This document shows, piece by piece, positions 14,698 through 22,405 of a stretch of 22,722 nucleotides of DNA. The stretch comes from JBOGTC01 sp050692055 (lineage in GTDB: Bacteria; Chloroflexota; Limnocylindria; QHBO01): positions 1 through 22,722 of the forward strand of contig JBOGTC010000104.1 of the NCBI GenBank assembly GCA_050692055.1, read 5' to 3'. Each line of letters begins with the position of its first letter. Position 1 is the stretch's first letter. The position numbers were made by a program, and so were the translations under genes. The notes beneath the pieces are model-generated. The model was given only the letters and a program-made list of their open reading frames with translations, searched no databases and was not told the origin of the DNA.

Positions 14698-15570
14698 TCA
14701 CGCGGTCAGGGCGTAGACGCGCTCCCGCACCTCTTCGAGGTCGACCTCGGGCGTCGAGGTGCCGCCCGTGATACCGATGCGCGGCTTGCCGCGCACCCAG
14801 TCGGCGTGCTCGGCTGCGAGCTCATCGGCATCGGCGACGTGGATCGTGTCGGGCTGGATCTCGCTGCACTTCACCGCCAGCTCCTTCGTGTTCGAGCTGT
14901 TCTTGCCGCCGACCACGATCATGGCGTCCACCTCCTTCGCCAGCACCACGCTGTCGTCCTGGCGAGTCAGCGTCACCGGGCAGACCGTATTCACCACCCG
15001 CAGGTCGTGCGCGCGGCGGAGGCAGAAGGCGGCGAACTCCTCGAGCTTCTGGGGCAGGATCGTCGACTGGCTGAGGACGCCGATCTTCTTCGTGCGCGGC
15101 ACGCGCTCCCAGGTGGACCGGTCCATGTCGTCGACCACGACGTGCTTGTCGCCGGCGTAGCTGCGAACGCCCTTGACCTCGGGATGATCCTCGTGGCCGA
15201 TGATGCACACGGTGTAGCCCGCCTCCGCCAGCTCCTTCGCGGCTTTCTGGCTCTGGAGGACCCATGTGCAGGTGGCGTCGATCACCTCGAGGCTCTCCTT
15301 GCCCTTGACCTGTTCGATCTCGGACCTGGGGACGCCATGGGCGCGGATGACGAGCGTTCCGCCCTCGACCTGGTCGGCGAGGTCGGCGGTGCGGATGCCG
15401 CGGTCGGAGAGATCGGCCTTGATGCCGGGGTTGTGCACCAGCTGGCCGAGGGTGGTGACCTCTTTGCCCTCGTCGCGCGCGTGCTTGGCCTTGTCGATCG
15501 CCAGGCGCACGCCGTAGCAGAAGCCTGCGCGCTCGGCGATGCGGACATCGGGCCTGGTTGCGGTGGTCAT
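14698..15570 (-). CDS. ispH: 4-hydroxy-3-methylbut-2-enyl diphosphate reductase
   Basis: IspH carries out the last step of the non-mevalonate isoprenoid pathway, reducing HMBPP to IPP and DMAPP with a [4Fe-4S] cluster. The 290-residue product is standard length. Cluster cysteines are C18 (AGFCYGV), C101 (DATCTWV) and C197 (NTVCPVT). The substrate-binding LGQLVHNP (H46), RAHGVP (H78), GHEDHPEV and GGKNSSNT motifs are all present. After C101 the family usually has Pro-rich CP.V; here it is CTWVLQSQ, a divergent but intact loop. The ATG at 15570 follows AGGAAACG, and TAGACT at 15584-15579 could be a -10 box. It is separated from plsC by a gene-free gap, so it probably has its own promoter. Confidence 0.96.
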   Translation of the reverse strand: MTTATRPDVRIAERAGFCYGVRLAIDKAKHARDEGKEVTTLGQLVHNPGIKADLSDRGIRTADLADQVEGGTLVIRAHGVPRSEIEQVKGKESLEVIDATCTWVLQSQKAAKELAEAGYTVCIIGHEDHPEVKGVRSYAGDKHVVVDDMDRSTWERVPRTKKIGVLSQSTILPQKLEEFAAFCLRRAHDLRVVNTVCPVTLTRQDDSVVLAKEVDAMIVVGGKNSSNTKELAVKCSEIQPDTIHVADADELAAEHADWVRGKPRIGITGGTSTPEVDLEEVRERVYALTA

Positions 15571-15907
15571 CGTTTCCTAGTCTATCGGCCCTCGTTGAAG
15601 GCTTCAGGGATGGTTCCCTGGCGGCACACGCCGTCCCGTGATTCGCGACGTAGTCCCCCGGTGACTGCCAGCAGAGTCCGCGACCATCGCGCACTGGCTC
15701 GCTGCTCCGTCAGCCGTGGCCGCTCGGGCGCGCGCCGAGCGTTTCGAAGTCGCGCCAGCTAGTGCCGCTGGCATTGGTATCGGGTCATCCGGGGCCACAT
15801 CTTGTCATCGATTGCTAGGGGCACTGGTAGGCCACGCCGAAGAGCAAAGGTCAGGCTCGCTCGTGCTCGCGCGAGCGTGGATCGGGTGGCACGACGGTCG
15901 TGTGCCG
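15571..15907. other. Gene-free stretch upstream of ispH
   Basis: About 340 bases with open frames but no recognisable protein, start signal or RNA gene. The part nearest ispH carries its probable promoter. GC-rich partial repeats (GCTCGCTCGTGCTCGCGCGAGCG) occur near 15857-15878. I see nothing else that I can support. Confidence 0.4.
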
Positions 15908-15936
15908 GCCAGAGAGTGCTGGGAGCACTCTCTGGC
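15908..15936. repeat. Perfect 13-bp hairpin
   Basis: GCCAGAGAGTGCT (15908-15920) pairs perfectly with AGCACTCTCTGGC (15924-15936) around a GGG loop. No T-run follows on either strand, so it is not a classical terminator. It lies at the far end of the plsC 3' region and directly before the TGGCCC array. Confidence 0.75.
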
Positions 15937-15952
15937 AGAGAGGCCGCGGCAG

Positions 15953-16058
15953 TGGCCCCAGGCATGGCCCGTTAGGGTGGCCCCGGGCATGGCCCGTACT
16001 GTGGCCCGGACAATGGCCCCCGACAATGGCCCCGGGGCAGTGCTCCGGGCAGTGGTCA
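15953..16058. repeat. Degenerate 12-13 bp TGGCCC tandem array
   Basis: TGGCCC recurs at 15953, 15965, 15978, 15990, 16002, 16014 and 16027, a spacing of 12, 13, 12, 12, 12 and 13 bp. Two weaker units (TGCTCC at 16041, TGGTCA at 16053) extend it. Spacer bases vary (CAGGCA, CGTTAGGG, CGTACTG, CGGACAA). It ends 23 bp before the plsC stop. No frame through it resembles a known protein. Confidence 0.75.
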
Positions 16059-16081
16059 ACGGAGCCACGGCAGAGGCTGCG

Positions 16082-16771
16082 CTACCGCCTCGCTCGCCGA
16101 GGAGCTGTCGCGGCGGACGCCACTGAACCGGGCGCGCGCTGGGCAGGCGGCAGGAGGGCGGCGATCTCGCTCATGATCCGATCCGTTCCAGCCGCGAGGG
16201 CGGTGCGGTCCAGCCGGCCGGTGGGCCGGTGATCGAGCGTGAATGGCGCCCCGATGGTCACGGTCACCGGCGAACGATGCGGGATGTGGGTGCCACCCGG
16301 GAAGAGCCGCTGCGTCCCCGCGATCCCGGCGGGCAGGAGCGGCGCTCCGGAGCGCATCGCGAGGAGGGCGGCCCCGGCGCGCGCCTCCCTGAGCCGGCCG
16401 TCACGCGAGCGCGTGCCCTCGGGGAAGATGGCGATCGGCCTGCCGTGGGCCAGGATGTCGAGCGCCTGCCGCTGCGCCGCGCGATCTCCTTCCCCGCGAC
16501 GAACGAAGAAGACGCCGGACCGGTCGGCCAGCCAGCCGATGAGAGGCCAGTCGTGCATCTCCTGCTTGGCCATGAAGTGCACGATGCGCTTCACCTGGTA
16601 GCCGGTCGCCCAGCCAAGGATCGGCGGATCCCACAGCGAGCAGTGATTGGCCACGGCGATGAACGCGCCCGTGCGCGGGACGTGCTCCACGCCGCGGATC
16701 TCGACACCGCCGGTGACGTCGAGCAGGCGGCGAACGATGAATGAGCCCGGCCGATAGAACCAGCTCTTCAC
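16082..16771 (-). CDS. plsC: 1-acyl-sn-glycerol-3-phosphate acyltransferase
   Basis: PlsC acylates lysophosphatidic acid to phosphatidic acid at the membrane. The 229-residue protein has the catalytic HX4D motif NHCSLWDPP (H43, D48), a G/R region near VFFVRRGEGDRAA, the phosphate-binding FPEGTRS (116-122), and a later GAPLLPAGIAGT block. The start is GTG at 16771, overlapping the stop of the CMP kinase fusion by 4 bp (GTGA), so translation is coupled. It is the last gene of the long minus-strand operon. The last 25 residues are Ala/Arg-rich and variable. Its pathway partner gpsA is in the same window but in another transcript. Confidence 0.94.
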   Translation of the reverse strand: MKSWFYRPGSFIVRRLLDVTGGVEIRGVEHVPRTGAFIAVANHCSLWDPPILGWATGYQVKRIVHFMAKQEMHDWPLIGWLADRSGVFFVRRGEGDRAAQRQALDILAHGRPIAIFPEGTRSRDGRLREARAGAALLAMRSGAPLLPAGIAGTQRLFPGGTHIPHRSPVTVTIGAPFTLDHRPTGRLDRTALAAGTDRIMSEIAALLPPAQRAPGSVASAATAPRRARR

Positions 16772-18213
16772 CGCGGGTCACGCGCTGGCAGGTGCTCGAT
16801 GATGGCGGCCACGCAGGCATCGACATCGAGCTCGCCGGTATCGAGCACGATCGCGCCTGCCGCCTGGCGCAGTGGGGCGAGCTCGCGACCTGAGTCCAGC
16901 GCGTCGCGACGCAGGATCTCGACGAGGTATTCCTCGGCGCGCTCCGGCTGTCCCATCTCGGCCGCCCGGCGTGCGGCACGAACCGGGGCCGTCGCGGTGA
17001 GGTAGACCTTCAGGCTCGCATTGGGCAGCACCACCGTGCCGATATCACGGCCGACCATCACCGTGTCGTGGTGCTTCGCCGCCGCGCGCTGCACGCCCAG
17101 CATCGCCTCGCGCACCGCGGCATGCCTGCTCACCGCGCTGACCGTGCCGTCCACCCGCGGGGTGCGGACCGCGCGCGTCACGTCACGGCCGTCGAGCAGC
17201 ACGTTCTCCAGCCGGTCGCTCTGCGTCGAGCGTCGCTTCCGGACCTCGATTCGGACCTCTCTCGCCAGCGCGCCCAGGGCGGCGCCGTCATCGGTGTCGA
17301 TCTCCCGGTCGAGCGCCGCCAGCGTCAGGGCGCGGTACATGAGCCCGGTATCGACGAACGTGGCGCCGATCCGCACCGCGAGCGCGTGGCCCACCGTGCT
17401 CTTCCCGGCGCCGGAGGGCCCGTCGATTGCCACGGACAAGTACGCACGGCCTCCCGGACGCGGCGCCCGCCGGCCCAGCCCGGCGAGCTCGGCCGCCTCC
17501 GCGGGCTCGAGGAGCCGGTGCTCACCGACCCGCAGGCCGTCGAGCGACAGCGGGCCGAGCCGTGTCCGGACCAGGCGCAGCGTGCGATGACCGACCGCGT
17601 CGAAGATGCGACGCACCTCGCGCTTCCGCCCCTCGCCGATCCGCACCCGCAGCCAGATACCGGCTTCGCGTGCCTCGCGCTCCACTTCGGTTGGCGGCAG
17701 CGCGATACGCGCAGAGAAAAGCCGCGCGGGCCCATCCTCGAGCTCCACTCCAGAGCGGAGCGCGCGCAGCGTGGCGGCGCTCGGTGGCGAGTCAGCCAGG
17801 ACGGCGTACTCGCGCGCGAGCCCGTGGCGGGGATGCAGGACGCGGTTCGCCCAGTCGCCGTCATTGGTGAGGAGCATCAGCCCCTCGGAGTCGACGTCGA
17901 GCCGCCCCGCCGGCCAGAGCCGCGTCCCGCTCGTCCGTGGCACGAGGGCAGTGACCGATCGGCGGCCGCGCTCGTCGCGGGACGAGCTGAGAAGCCCGCG
18001 CGGCTTGTGAACCGCATAGTGCATGCTCCCCGCCGCGTCAGGCAGAGGCCGTCCATCGACCTCGATGCGTTGGATCGCCGGATCGGCCGAGTCGCCGAGG
18101 CGCGCGACGCGGCCGTCGACCCGCACGCGACCCGCGGACACGATGTCCTCGGCCAGCCTGCGCGACGCGACGCCGGCACGGGCCAGCAGCTTCTGCAGTC
18201 GCTCACTCGGCAT
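16768..18213 (-). CDS. rluB-cmk: Fused RluB-type pseudouridine synthase / CMP kinase
   Basis: One uninterrupted 481-residue frame carries two enzymes normally made from adjacent genes. Residues 1-245 are an RluB/RsuA-type 23S rRNA pseudouridine synthase: S4 RNA-binding domain (ERLQKLLARAGVASRRLAEDIV), then AVHKPRGLLSS, the catalytic Asp106 in PAGRLDVDSEGLMLLTNDGD, and REYAVL, GEGRKREVRRIF blocks. Residues 258-481 are CMP kinase: P-loop AIDGPSGAGKST (262-273), FVDTGLMYRA, LDGRDVTRAVRT, VMVGRDIGTVVLP and a typical C-terminal helix. The linker is only about 12 residues (GRRAPRPGGRAY). Both active-site sets look complete. I chose the ATG at 18213 because MPSERLQKLL fits the family; it overlaps scpB by 11 bp. 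The frame is open with no stop or frameshift between the halves. Confidence 0.93.
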   Translation of the reverse strand: MPSERLQKLLARAGVASRRLAEDIVSAGRVRVDGRVARLGDSADPAIQRIEVDGRPLPDAAGSMHYAVHKPRGLLSSSRDERGRRSVTALVPRTSGTRLWPAGRLDVDSEGLMLLTNDGDWANRVLHPRHGLAREYAVLADSPPSAATLRALRSGVELEDGPARLFSARIALPPTEVEREAREAGIWLRVRIGEGRKREVRRIFDAVGHRTLRLVRTRLGPLSLDGLRVGEHRLLEPAEAAELAGLGRRAPRPGGRAYLSVAIDGPSGAGKSTVGHALAVRIGATFVDTGLMYRALTLAALDREIDTDDGAALGALAREVRIEVRKRRSTQSDRLENVLLDGRDVTRAVRTPRVDGTVSAVSRHAAVREAMLGVQRAAAKHHDTVMVGRDIGTVVLPNASLKVYLTATAPVRAARRAAEMGQPERAEEYLVEILRRDALDSGRELAPLRQAAGAIVLDTGELDVDACVAAIIEHLPARDPR

Positions 18214-18784
18214 CGGCGTCTGCGCCGGCAGCGGGTTGACTGACGCCAGCCAGCGCCGCGACCTGGGCCGCCTGGCTCGACAGCGGCGGCAGGTCATCGA
18301 CCGACGTCAGACCGAAGCGCTCGAGGAAGGTGAAGGTGGTTCCGAACAGCACCGGCCGCCCCGGCGTGTCGCGTCGCCCGACCTCAACCACCAGCCGCCG
18401 ATGCAGCAGCGAGCGGATGACGTAGTCTGAGTCCACGCCGCGCACCCGTTCGACGTCACCGCGGGTGCATGGCTGCCGGTAGGCGATCACCGCCAGCGCC
18501 TCGAGCGCAGCAGGACTGAGTCGAGCCTCCTCGCGCGCGGCATATGCGGCCAGCCGCGCCCCCACCTCGGGAGCGGTGACGAGCTGCCAGGCCCCGTCGT
18601 GATGCTGGAGACGCAACCCGCGCTCATCCTCCTCGAGCTCCTCGGCAAGATTGGCAAGGGAAGCCTCGGCCTGCATGCGTGGCACACCGCCCAGCTCCGC
18701 GAGCTCGGGCGTGCTCAGCGGCCGCTCGGCGATGAAGAGCAGTGCCTCGTAGTAGGCGCTGAGCGCCTCGGGCGCGTCGCTCAC
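18203..18784 (-). CDS. scpB: Chromosome segregation protein ScpB
   Basis: ScpB is the winged-helix kleisin partner that, with ScpA and SMC, compacts and segregates the chromosome. The 193 residues fit the family. Two winged-helix units are visible: YYEALLFIAERPLSTPELAELGG, then LSPAALEALAVIAYRQPCTRGDVERVRGVDSDYVIRSLLHRRLV and GRRDTPGRPVLFGTTFTFLERFGL, the signature C-terminal ScpB region. The start is GTG at 18784, sharing GTGA with the scpA stop. It is followed by an 11-bp overlap with the RluB/CMK fusion. Confidence 0.95.
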   Translation of the reverse strand: MSDAPEALSAYYEALLFIAERPLSTPELAELGGVPRMQAEASLANLAEELEEDERGLRLQHHDGAWQLVTAPEVGARLAAYAAREEARLSPAALEALAVIAYRQPCTRGDVERVRGVDSDYVIRSLLHRRLVVEVGRRDTPGRPVLFGTTFTFLERFGLTSVDDLPPLSSQAAQVAALAGVSQPAAGADADAE

Positions 18785-19557
18785 CGCTCAGGCTCCTTCA
18801 CGGCCTCGAGGAGGATGGGCCCGAACAGGGTTATCTGCTCAGCGTTGACCTGGCGGCGTCGGACGAGCTCGAGCGTGGCCAGGAAGGTGACGGTCGCCTC
18901 GGTTCGCGTGTGGCAGGCGGCCAGAATGGATTGCAGGATCACGTGCCCCGTGCGCGCGAGCGCCTCGCGCAGGACTGCGATCTGCTGGCCGATGGTGATC
19001 TCCCTCGCGACGATCGCCGGGGGCGGCGGCGCCGGCTCCGGAATCGCCGCCAGCTGCTCCAGCGCCTCGGCGAGCAGCGCGGCCGCCAGCGGATCGACCG
19101 GCGCCTCGGGCAGATCCGACTCGCGCGGCTCGCGTCGCATCACCGGAGCCGTTCCGTCCCGCTCGCCAAGCGCGACCGCGGCGTCGCGCAGCGCGCGGTA
19201 CTCGATGATCCGGCGCCGCAGCTCCTCTTCGTCGGGCTCCTCATCCCCTTCCGGCTGCGGCGGAAGGGGCTCGGCGGGTAGCAGCCGCCGCGACTTGAGG
19301 TGGATGAGCTGCGCGGCGATGGCTACGAACTCGGCGAGGTTGAAGGCATCGACCGGGTGATGGGCGAGGTGCTCGACGTAGGCGTCGGCAACGTCCGCCA
19401 GCGGCACGGAGAGGACGTCGAGCTCACGGGACTCGATGAGGTGCAGCAGCAGCTGGAGGGGACCCTCGAAGACCGGCAGACTGAGCGTGAACTCGGGCTC
19501 GCCGACCGGCACCGGGACGCCCTCCGGCTTTGCGATCGGAATGGGCTGCAGCGGCAT
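18781..19557 (-). CDS. scpA: Chromosome segregation protein ScpA
   Basis: ScpA is the kleisin that bridges the SMC heads. The 258-residue product has the N-terminal SMC-binding region FEGPLQLLLHLIESRELDVLSVPLADVADAYV, then AEFVAIAAQLIHLKSRRLLP, an acidic linker (GDEEPDEEELRRR), and the C-terminal winged helix VTFLATLELVRRRQVNAEQITLFGPILLE. The ATG at 19557 gives a family-like start; the frame is open further upstream but that part overlaps the HD gene. It lies 4 bp after the HD-domain gene and overlaps scpB by 4 bp. Confidence 0.95.
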   Translation of the reverse strand: MPLQPIPIAKPEGVPVPVGEPEFTLSLPVFEGPLQLLLHLIESRELDVLSVPLADVADAYVEHLAHHPVDAFNLAEFVAIAAQLIHLKSRRLLPAEPLPPQPEGDEEPDEEELRRRIIEYRALRDAAVALGERDGTAPVMRREPRESDLPEAPVDPLAAALLAEALEQLAAIPEPAPPPPAIVAREITIGQQIAVLREALARTGHVILQSILAACHTRTEATVTFLATLELVRRRQVNAEQITLFGPILLEAVKEPER

Positions 19558-19561
19558 CGGT

Positions 19562-20050
19562 CTAGCTTGCCTCGTCGGCGGCGCGCAGGGCTGCCAGGAG
19601 CGACGCGTCGGCCGCGTCAGCGGGCCGACCGCGAATGAATTCGGCCGTCCGGTGGCTGCAGCCGGCGCCGAGCGCCGCGTCGGCCGACATCGGTCCGTGA
19701 TGGAGGTAGAGGTGGAAGGCGTGGCGCCATGAGCCCGGATCGTCGCGCGCCAGGCGGTGCAGCGTGCGAGGCGCGAATGCCTCCAGCAGGACGCCGCCGA
19801 CGCGGTGCCAGAGGCGCATGCGATGACCCTTGGCGGCATCGTGCAGCAGGGCGGCGGCGAGCAGGTCCGGGTCGTCCTGTCCTGCCGCCAGCAGGCGGGC
19901 GGCCACGTCGAGGCCGTGGCGTCGGTCGGCGGCGGGCATCGAGTCGAACAGCGACCAGGCCGATTCCGGCAGGCTGCGCCGGGCCAGCGCCGCTTCCTCC
20001 GGACCGATTCGGGCCGTCACGTGCGCCACGAGCTGCGCCACCCTATGCAC
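19562..20050 (-). CDS. HD-domain protein (putative phosphohydrolase)
   Basis: A 162-residue cytosolic protein. The metal-binding HD pattern is visible: RRHGLDVAARLL (H45) and DLLAAALLHDAAKG (H70-D71), with a further HHG and RAADE region near the end. HD proteins hydrolyse phosphate esters, often of nucleotides; the substrate here is not evident. It sits between a site-2 protease and scpA and is translationally coupled, with an 8-bp overlap upstream and a 4-bp gap downstream. The start is GTG at 20050; an alternative GTG lies three codons on. Confidence 0.85.
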   Translation of the reverse strand: MHRVAQLVAHVTARIGPEEAALARRSLPESAWSLFDSMPAADRRHGLDVAARLLAAGQDDPDLLAAALLHDAAKGHRMRLWHRVGGVLLEAFAPRTLHRLARDDPGSWRHAFHLYLHHGPMSADAALGAGCSHRTAEFIRGRPADAADASLLAALRAADEAS

Positions 20051-20657
20051 CGATCACGAGCCTCGTGAGCGGCCGCGCGACGCCGAGGAGCTGCCCGAGG
20101 GGGCTTCCCGGCAGGAACACGAGCAGCAGCAGCACGATGATGCCGTAGGGCGCGTAGCGCTGAACGTTGAAGGCGGTCTGCGGCGGCAGGAACGCAAGGA
20201 GCGCGTTGTACCCGTCGAGCGGCGGAATGGGGATCAGGTTGAAGATGGCGAGCACGAAGTTGAAGAAGACGATCCAGAACGTGATCTCCACCGCGAGGCC
20301 GCCCACGCCGGCCATCTCGAGCACCCGGTGGACCGCCCCGAACGCGATCGCCACGACCACGTTCGCCAACGGCCCGGCGGCGGCCACGATGGGCATGCCG
20401 ATGCGTCCCGGTCGCAGGGCATAGACGTTGACCGGCACCGGACGGCCCCAGCCGAAGCCGGCGAGGACGAAGACGAGCGCGCCAATGGGGTCGATGTGCG
20501 CGACCGGGTTGAGGGAGACGCGGCCCAGCGCACGTGGTCGGTGATCGCCGAGCTGGTCCGCCGTGAAGGCGTGGCTGAACTCATGGAACGTGATGCCCAC
20601 CACCAGCGCGACGGCGATGCCCAGGATCTGGCCCAGGGTGAAGTCGAAGAACAGCAT
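20043..20657 (-). CDS. Site-2 protease family (M50) membrane metalloprotease
   Basis: A 204-residue polytopic membrane protein. The zinc site is HEFSH (25-29, HExxH), the third ligand D148 lies in NLIPIPPLDGYN, and NPVAHIDPIGA is the conserved loop. This is the short, PDZ-less M50 form (Rip/YwhC-type) common in Gram-positive and Chloroflexota genomes. M50 enzymes cleave within the membrane, often releasing anti-sigma factors; this type has no known target. The ATG at 20657 is directly adjacent to the phosphorylase stop. In many bacteria the same small M50 gene lies upstream of scpA, as here. Confidence 0.94.
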   Translation of the reverse strand: MLFFDFTLGQILGIAVALVVGITFHEFSHAFTADQLGDHRPRALGRVSLNPVAHIDPIGALVFVLAGFGWGRPVPVNVYALRPGRIGMPIVAAAGPLANVVVAIAFGAVHRVLEMAGVGGLAVEITFWIVFFNFVLAIFNLIPIPPLDGYNALLAFLPPQTAFNVQRYAPYGIIVLLLLVFLPGSPLGQLLGVARPLTRLVIGA

Positions 20658-21548
20658 CTAGGCCAGGCGGGGCAGCAGGCCGGTCAGCAGGGTCACGAGC
20701 CGCTCGGCGCCGACGCGACCCATCTCGATGACCTCCTGGTGCGTGGCGCCGGACTCGACGTCCTCGGTCGCCTTGTTGGTGATGAGGCTGAAGCCGAGCA
20801 CCCGCACGCCGGCATGCCGTGCGACGATCACCTCGTGCGCGGTGCTCATGCCGACCGCGTCGCCGCCCAGCATGCGCAGCATGCGCATCTCGGCGCGCGT
20901 CTCGTAGGTCGGTCCCGAGAGCATGACGTAGACCCCCTCCCGGAGCTCGGTGCCGGTCCGCTCCGCCGCATCGCGCGCCGCCTCGCGCAGCTCGGCGTCG
21001 TAGGCATCGGCCAGGGCAGGGAAGCGCGGGCCGAAGCCGTCGAGGTTGGGCCCCATGAGCGGGTTGTCCCCCGACAGGTTGATGTGGTCGCGGATGAGCA
21101 TCACGTCGCCCGGATCGAAATCCGGGGTAAGGCCGCCCGCCGCATTCGTGACGACCAGCGTGCGCACGCCGAGCTGGAGGACGGCGCGGAGCAGGATCGT
21201 CGCCTCGCGGTGCGAATAGCCCTCGTAGGGATGGGCGCGCCCCGACAGGAGCAGCGCGGGGATGCCACCGACCATGCCGGCCACGAGCTCGCCGGCGTGA
21301 CCTTCGACCCCCGCGCCGGGAACGTTGGGGATCTCGCCGTACGGCATGCGCAGACGGGGCTCCGGGTCGAGGAGGTCGACCACTCCGCCCAGGCCGGATC
21401 CCAGGACGGCTGCCAGCTCAGGCCGCCCAAGGGCCGGTTCGGTTCCCAGGAGGTCACGGATGGCCGACGTTGCCTGCTCGATCCGGCGCTCCAGCTCCGC
21501 CCCGTAGATCCCGTCTGGCAGGGCGGGCAGTCGCGGGTCGTCCGGCAC
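20658..21548 (-). CDS. punA: Purine nucleoside phosphorylase (class I, trimeric)
   Basis: The enzyme cleaves purine ribonucleosides with phosphate to base and ribose 1-phosphate for salvage. The 296 residues contain the class I motif set: phosphate-binding AVLGSGLGG (S51), SGRAHPYEGYS (R104, H106), TNAAGGL, the base-binding GPTYET (E216), MSTAHEV (234-240), and TNKA (N258). The start is GTG at 21548, immediately after the stop of the PH/SHOCT gene (TAAGTG). A xerD-pnp neighbourhood is also seen in Gram-positives. Confidence 0.95.
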   Translation of the reverse strand: MPDDPRLPALPDGIYGAELERRIEQATSAIRDLLGTEPALGRPELAAVLGSGLGGVVDLLDPEPRLRMPYGEIPNVPGAGVEGHAGELVAGMVGGIPALLLSGRAHPYEGYSHREATILLRAVLQLGVRTLVVTNAAGGLTPDFDPGDVMLIRDHINLSGDNPLMGPNLDGFGPRFPALADAYDAELREAARDAAERTGTELREGVYVMLSGPTYETRAEMRMLRMLGGDAVGMSTAHEVIVARHAGVRVLGFSLITNKATEDVESGATHQEVIEMGRVGAERLVTLLTGLLPRLA

Positions 21549-22370
21549 TTACATCCGCTCCAGCAGGTCGCGCTTCTTCGCCTCGTACTCCTCTGCCGTG
21601 ATCAGGCCCTTGTCCCGCAGCCCGGCCAGACGCTCGAGCGTCTCGGCGAGCGCATCGGCGGGGTTGCGCGGCGGAGCGGGTTCCGGCGGCGGGGTGGCCA
21701 CGGGCGCGTCGGCCGTCGACATCGGTCCCGGGCCGGCATCGACGTGGACCTGCGAGACCCGATCGGACCCGGCGCGCGGCGGCATCGGGTCCGTGCGCTG
21801 CATCTGCGGTGCCTGTGGCTGGCGCTGGTAGCGCGGCGGCGCGAGGTCTGGCCGCTCGAGCAGCTCCTTCTGATTGAGCATGGCGACCTTGAACGGCACG
21901 GGGTCGGCGATCATGGGGAAGTCCGCCACGTTGTCACCGCCGATCTCCTCGGCTGCTGTCAGGATGTCGAGCGTGCCGTAGCCGAAGATGCGCCCAACGA
22001 TGCTCTGCGTCAGGCGTGCATCGTTGATCTTCTCCAAGCTCGAATCGGACATGCTCTTGTTCAGCACGCCCTCGGCCCGGATGACACGGCGGGTCGTGAT
22101 GAGCCACTCCTGGTTGCGCCAGTCCCACAGCACGAAGCCGACGAAGCCGGCGGCAGCCAGCAGGGTGACCACGGCGGCGATGGTGAGGATCCCGTCGATC
22201 GTCTCGTTGCCCAACGGCTCGGAGCCGGACACGAGGAAGATGACGACGGCAAGCGCGACGATGGCGATCAGGATCCAGACCCAGGTGCGCGCGATGATCG
22301 CGAACCAGTGCTGTCGGCTCTCGTAGACGACCTCCTCGCCGCGGCTGAGGAGGTTCCTGGCGTAACTCAT
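21549..22370 (-). CDS. Membrane protein with bPH2 and SHOCT domains
   Basis: A 273-residue protein. Two hydrophobic segments (about 23-47 and 60-82) anchor it. They are followed by a bacterial PH-like (DUF304/bPH2) domain starting QEWLITTRRVIRAEGVLNKSMSDSSLEKINDARLTQS and including GRIFGYGTLDI, then a Pro-rich, probably disordered linker (175-240). A C-terminal SHOCT motif (LERLAGLRDKGLITAEEYEAKKRDLLERM) closes it. Such proteins are common but poorly characterised; a role at the membrane, perhaps in oligomer formation, is inferred. The ATG at 22370 lies 35 bp after the recombinase stop. Confidence 0.9.
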   Translation of the reverse strand: MSYARNLLSRGEEVVYESRQHWFAIIARTWVWILIAIVALAVVIFLVSGSEPLGNETIDGILTIAAVVTLLAAAGFVGFVLWDWRNQEWLITTRRVIRAEGVLNKSMSDSSLEKINDARLTQSIVGRIFGYGTLDILTAAEEIGGDNVADFPMIADPVPFKVAMLNQKELLERPDLAPPRYQRQPQAPQMQRTDPMPPRAGSDRVSQVHVDAGPGPMSTADAPVATPPPEPAPPRNPADALAETLERLAGLRDKGLITAEEYEAKKRDLLERM

Positions 22371-22405
22371 CGGCTTATCGCGCTCCGCTGCTCGCTACCG
22401 GGTGG

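Noticed and set aside
15908..16058. CRISPR array
   Set aside because: Repeat units are only 12-13 bp and degenerate with no spacer-size gaps, and no cas genes are nearby.
15900..16232. Possible repeat-rich protein (WPRAWPV.., VAPGMARTVARTMAP) over the TGGCCC array
   Set aside because: No ribosome binding site or homologous pattern; the peptide repeats merely follow the 12-13 bp DNA repeat and the frame runs into plsC.
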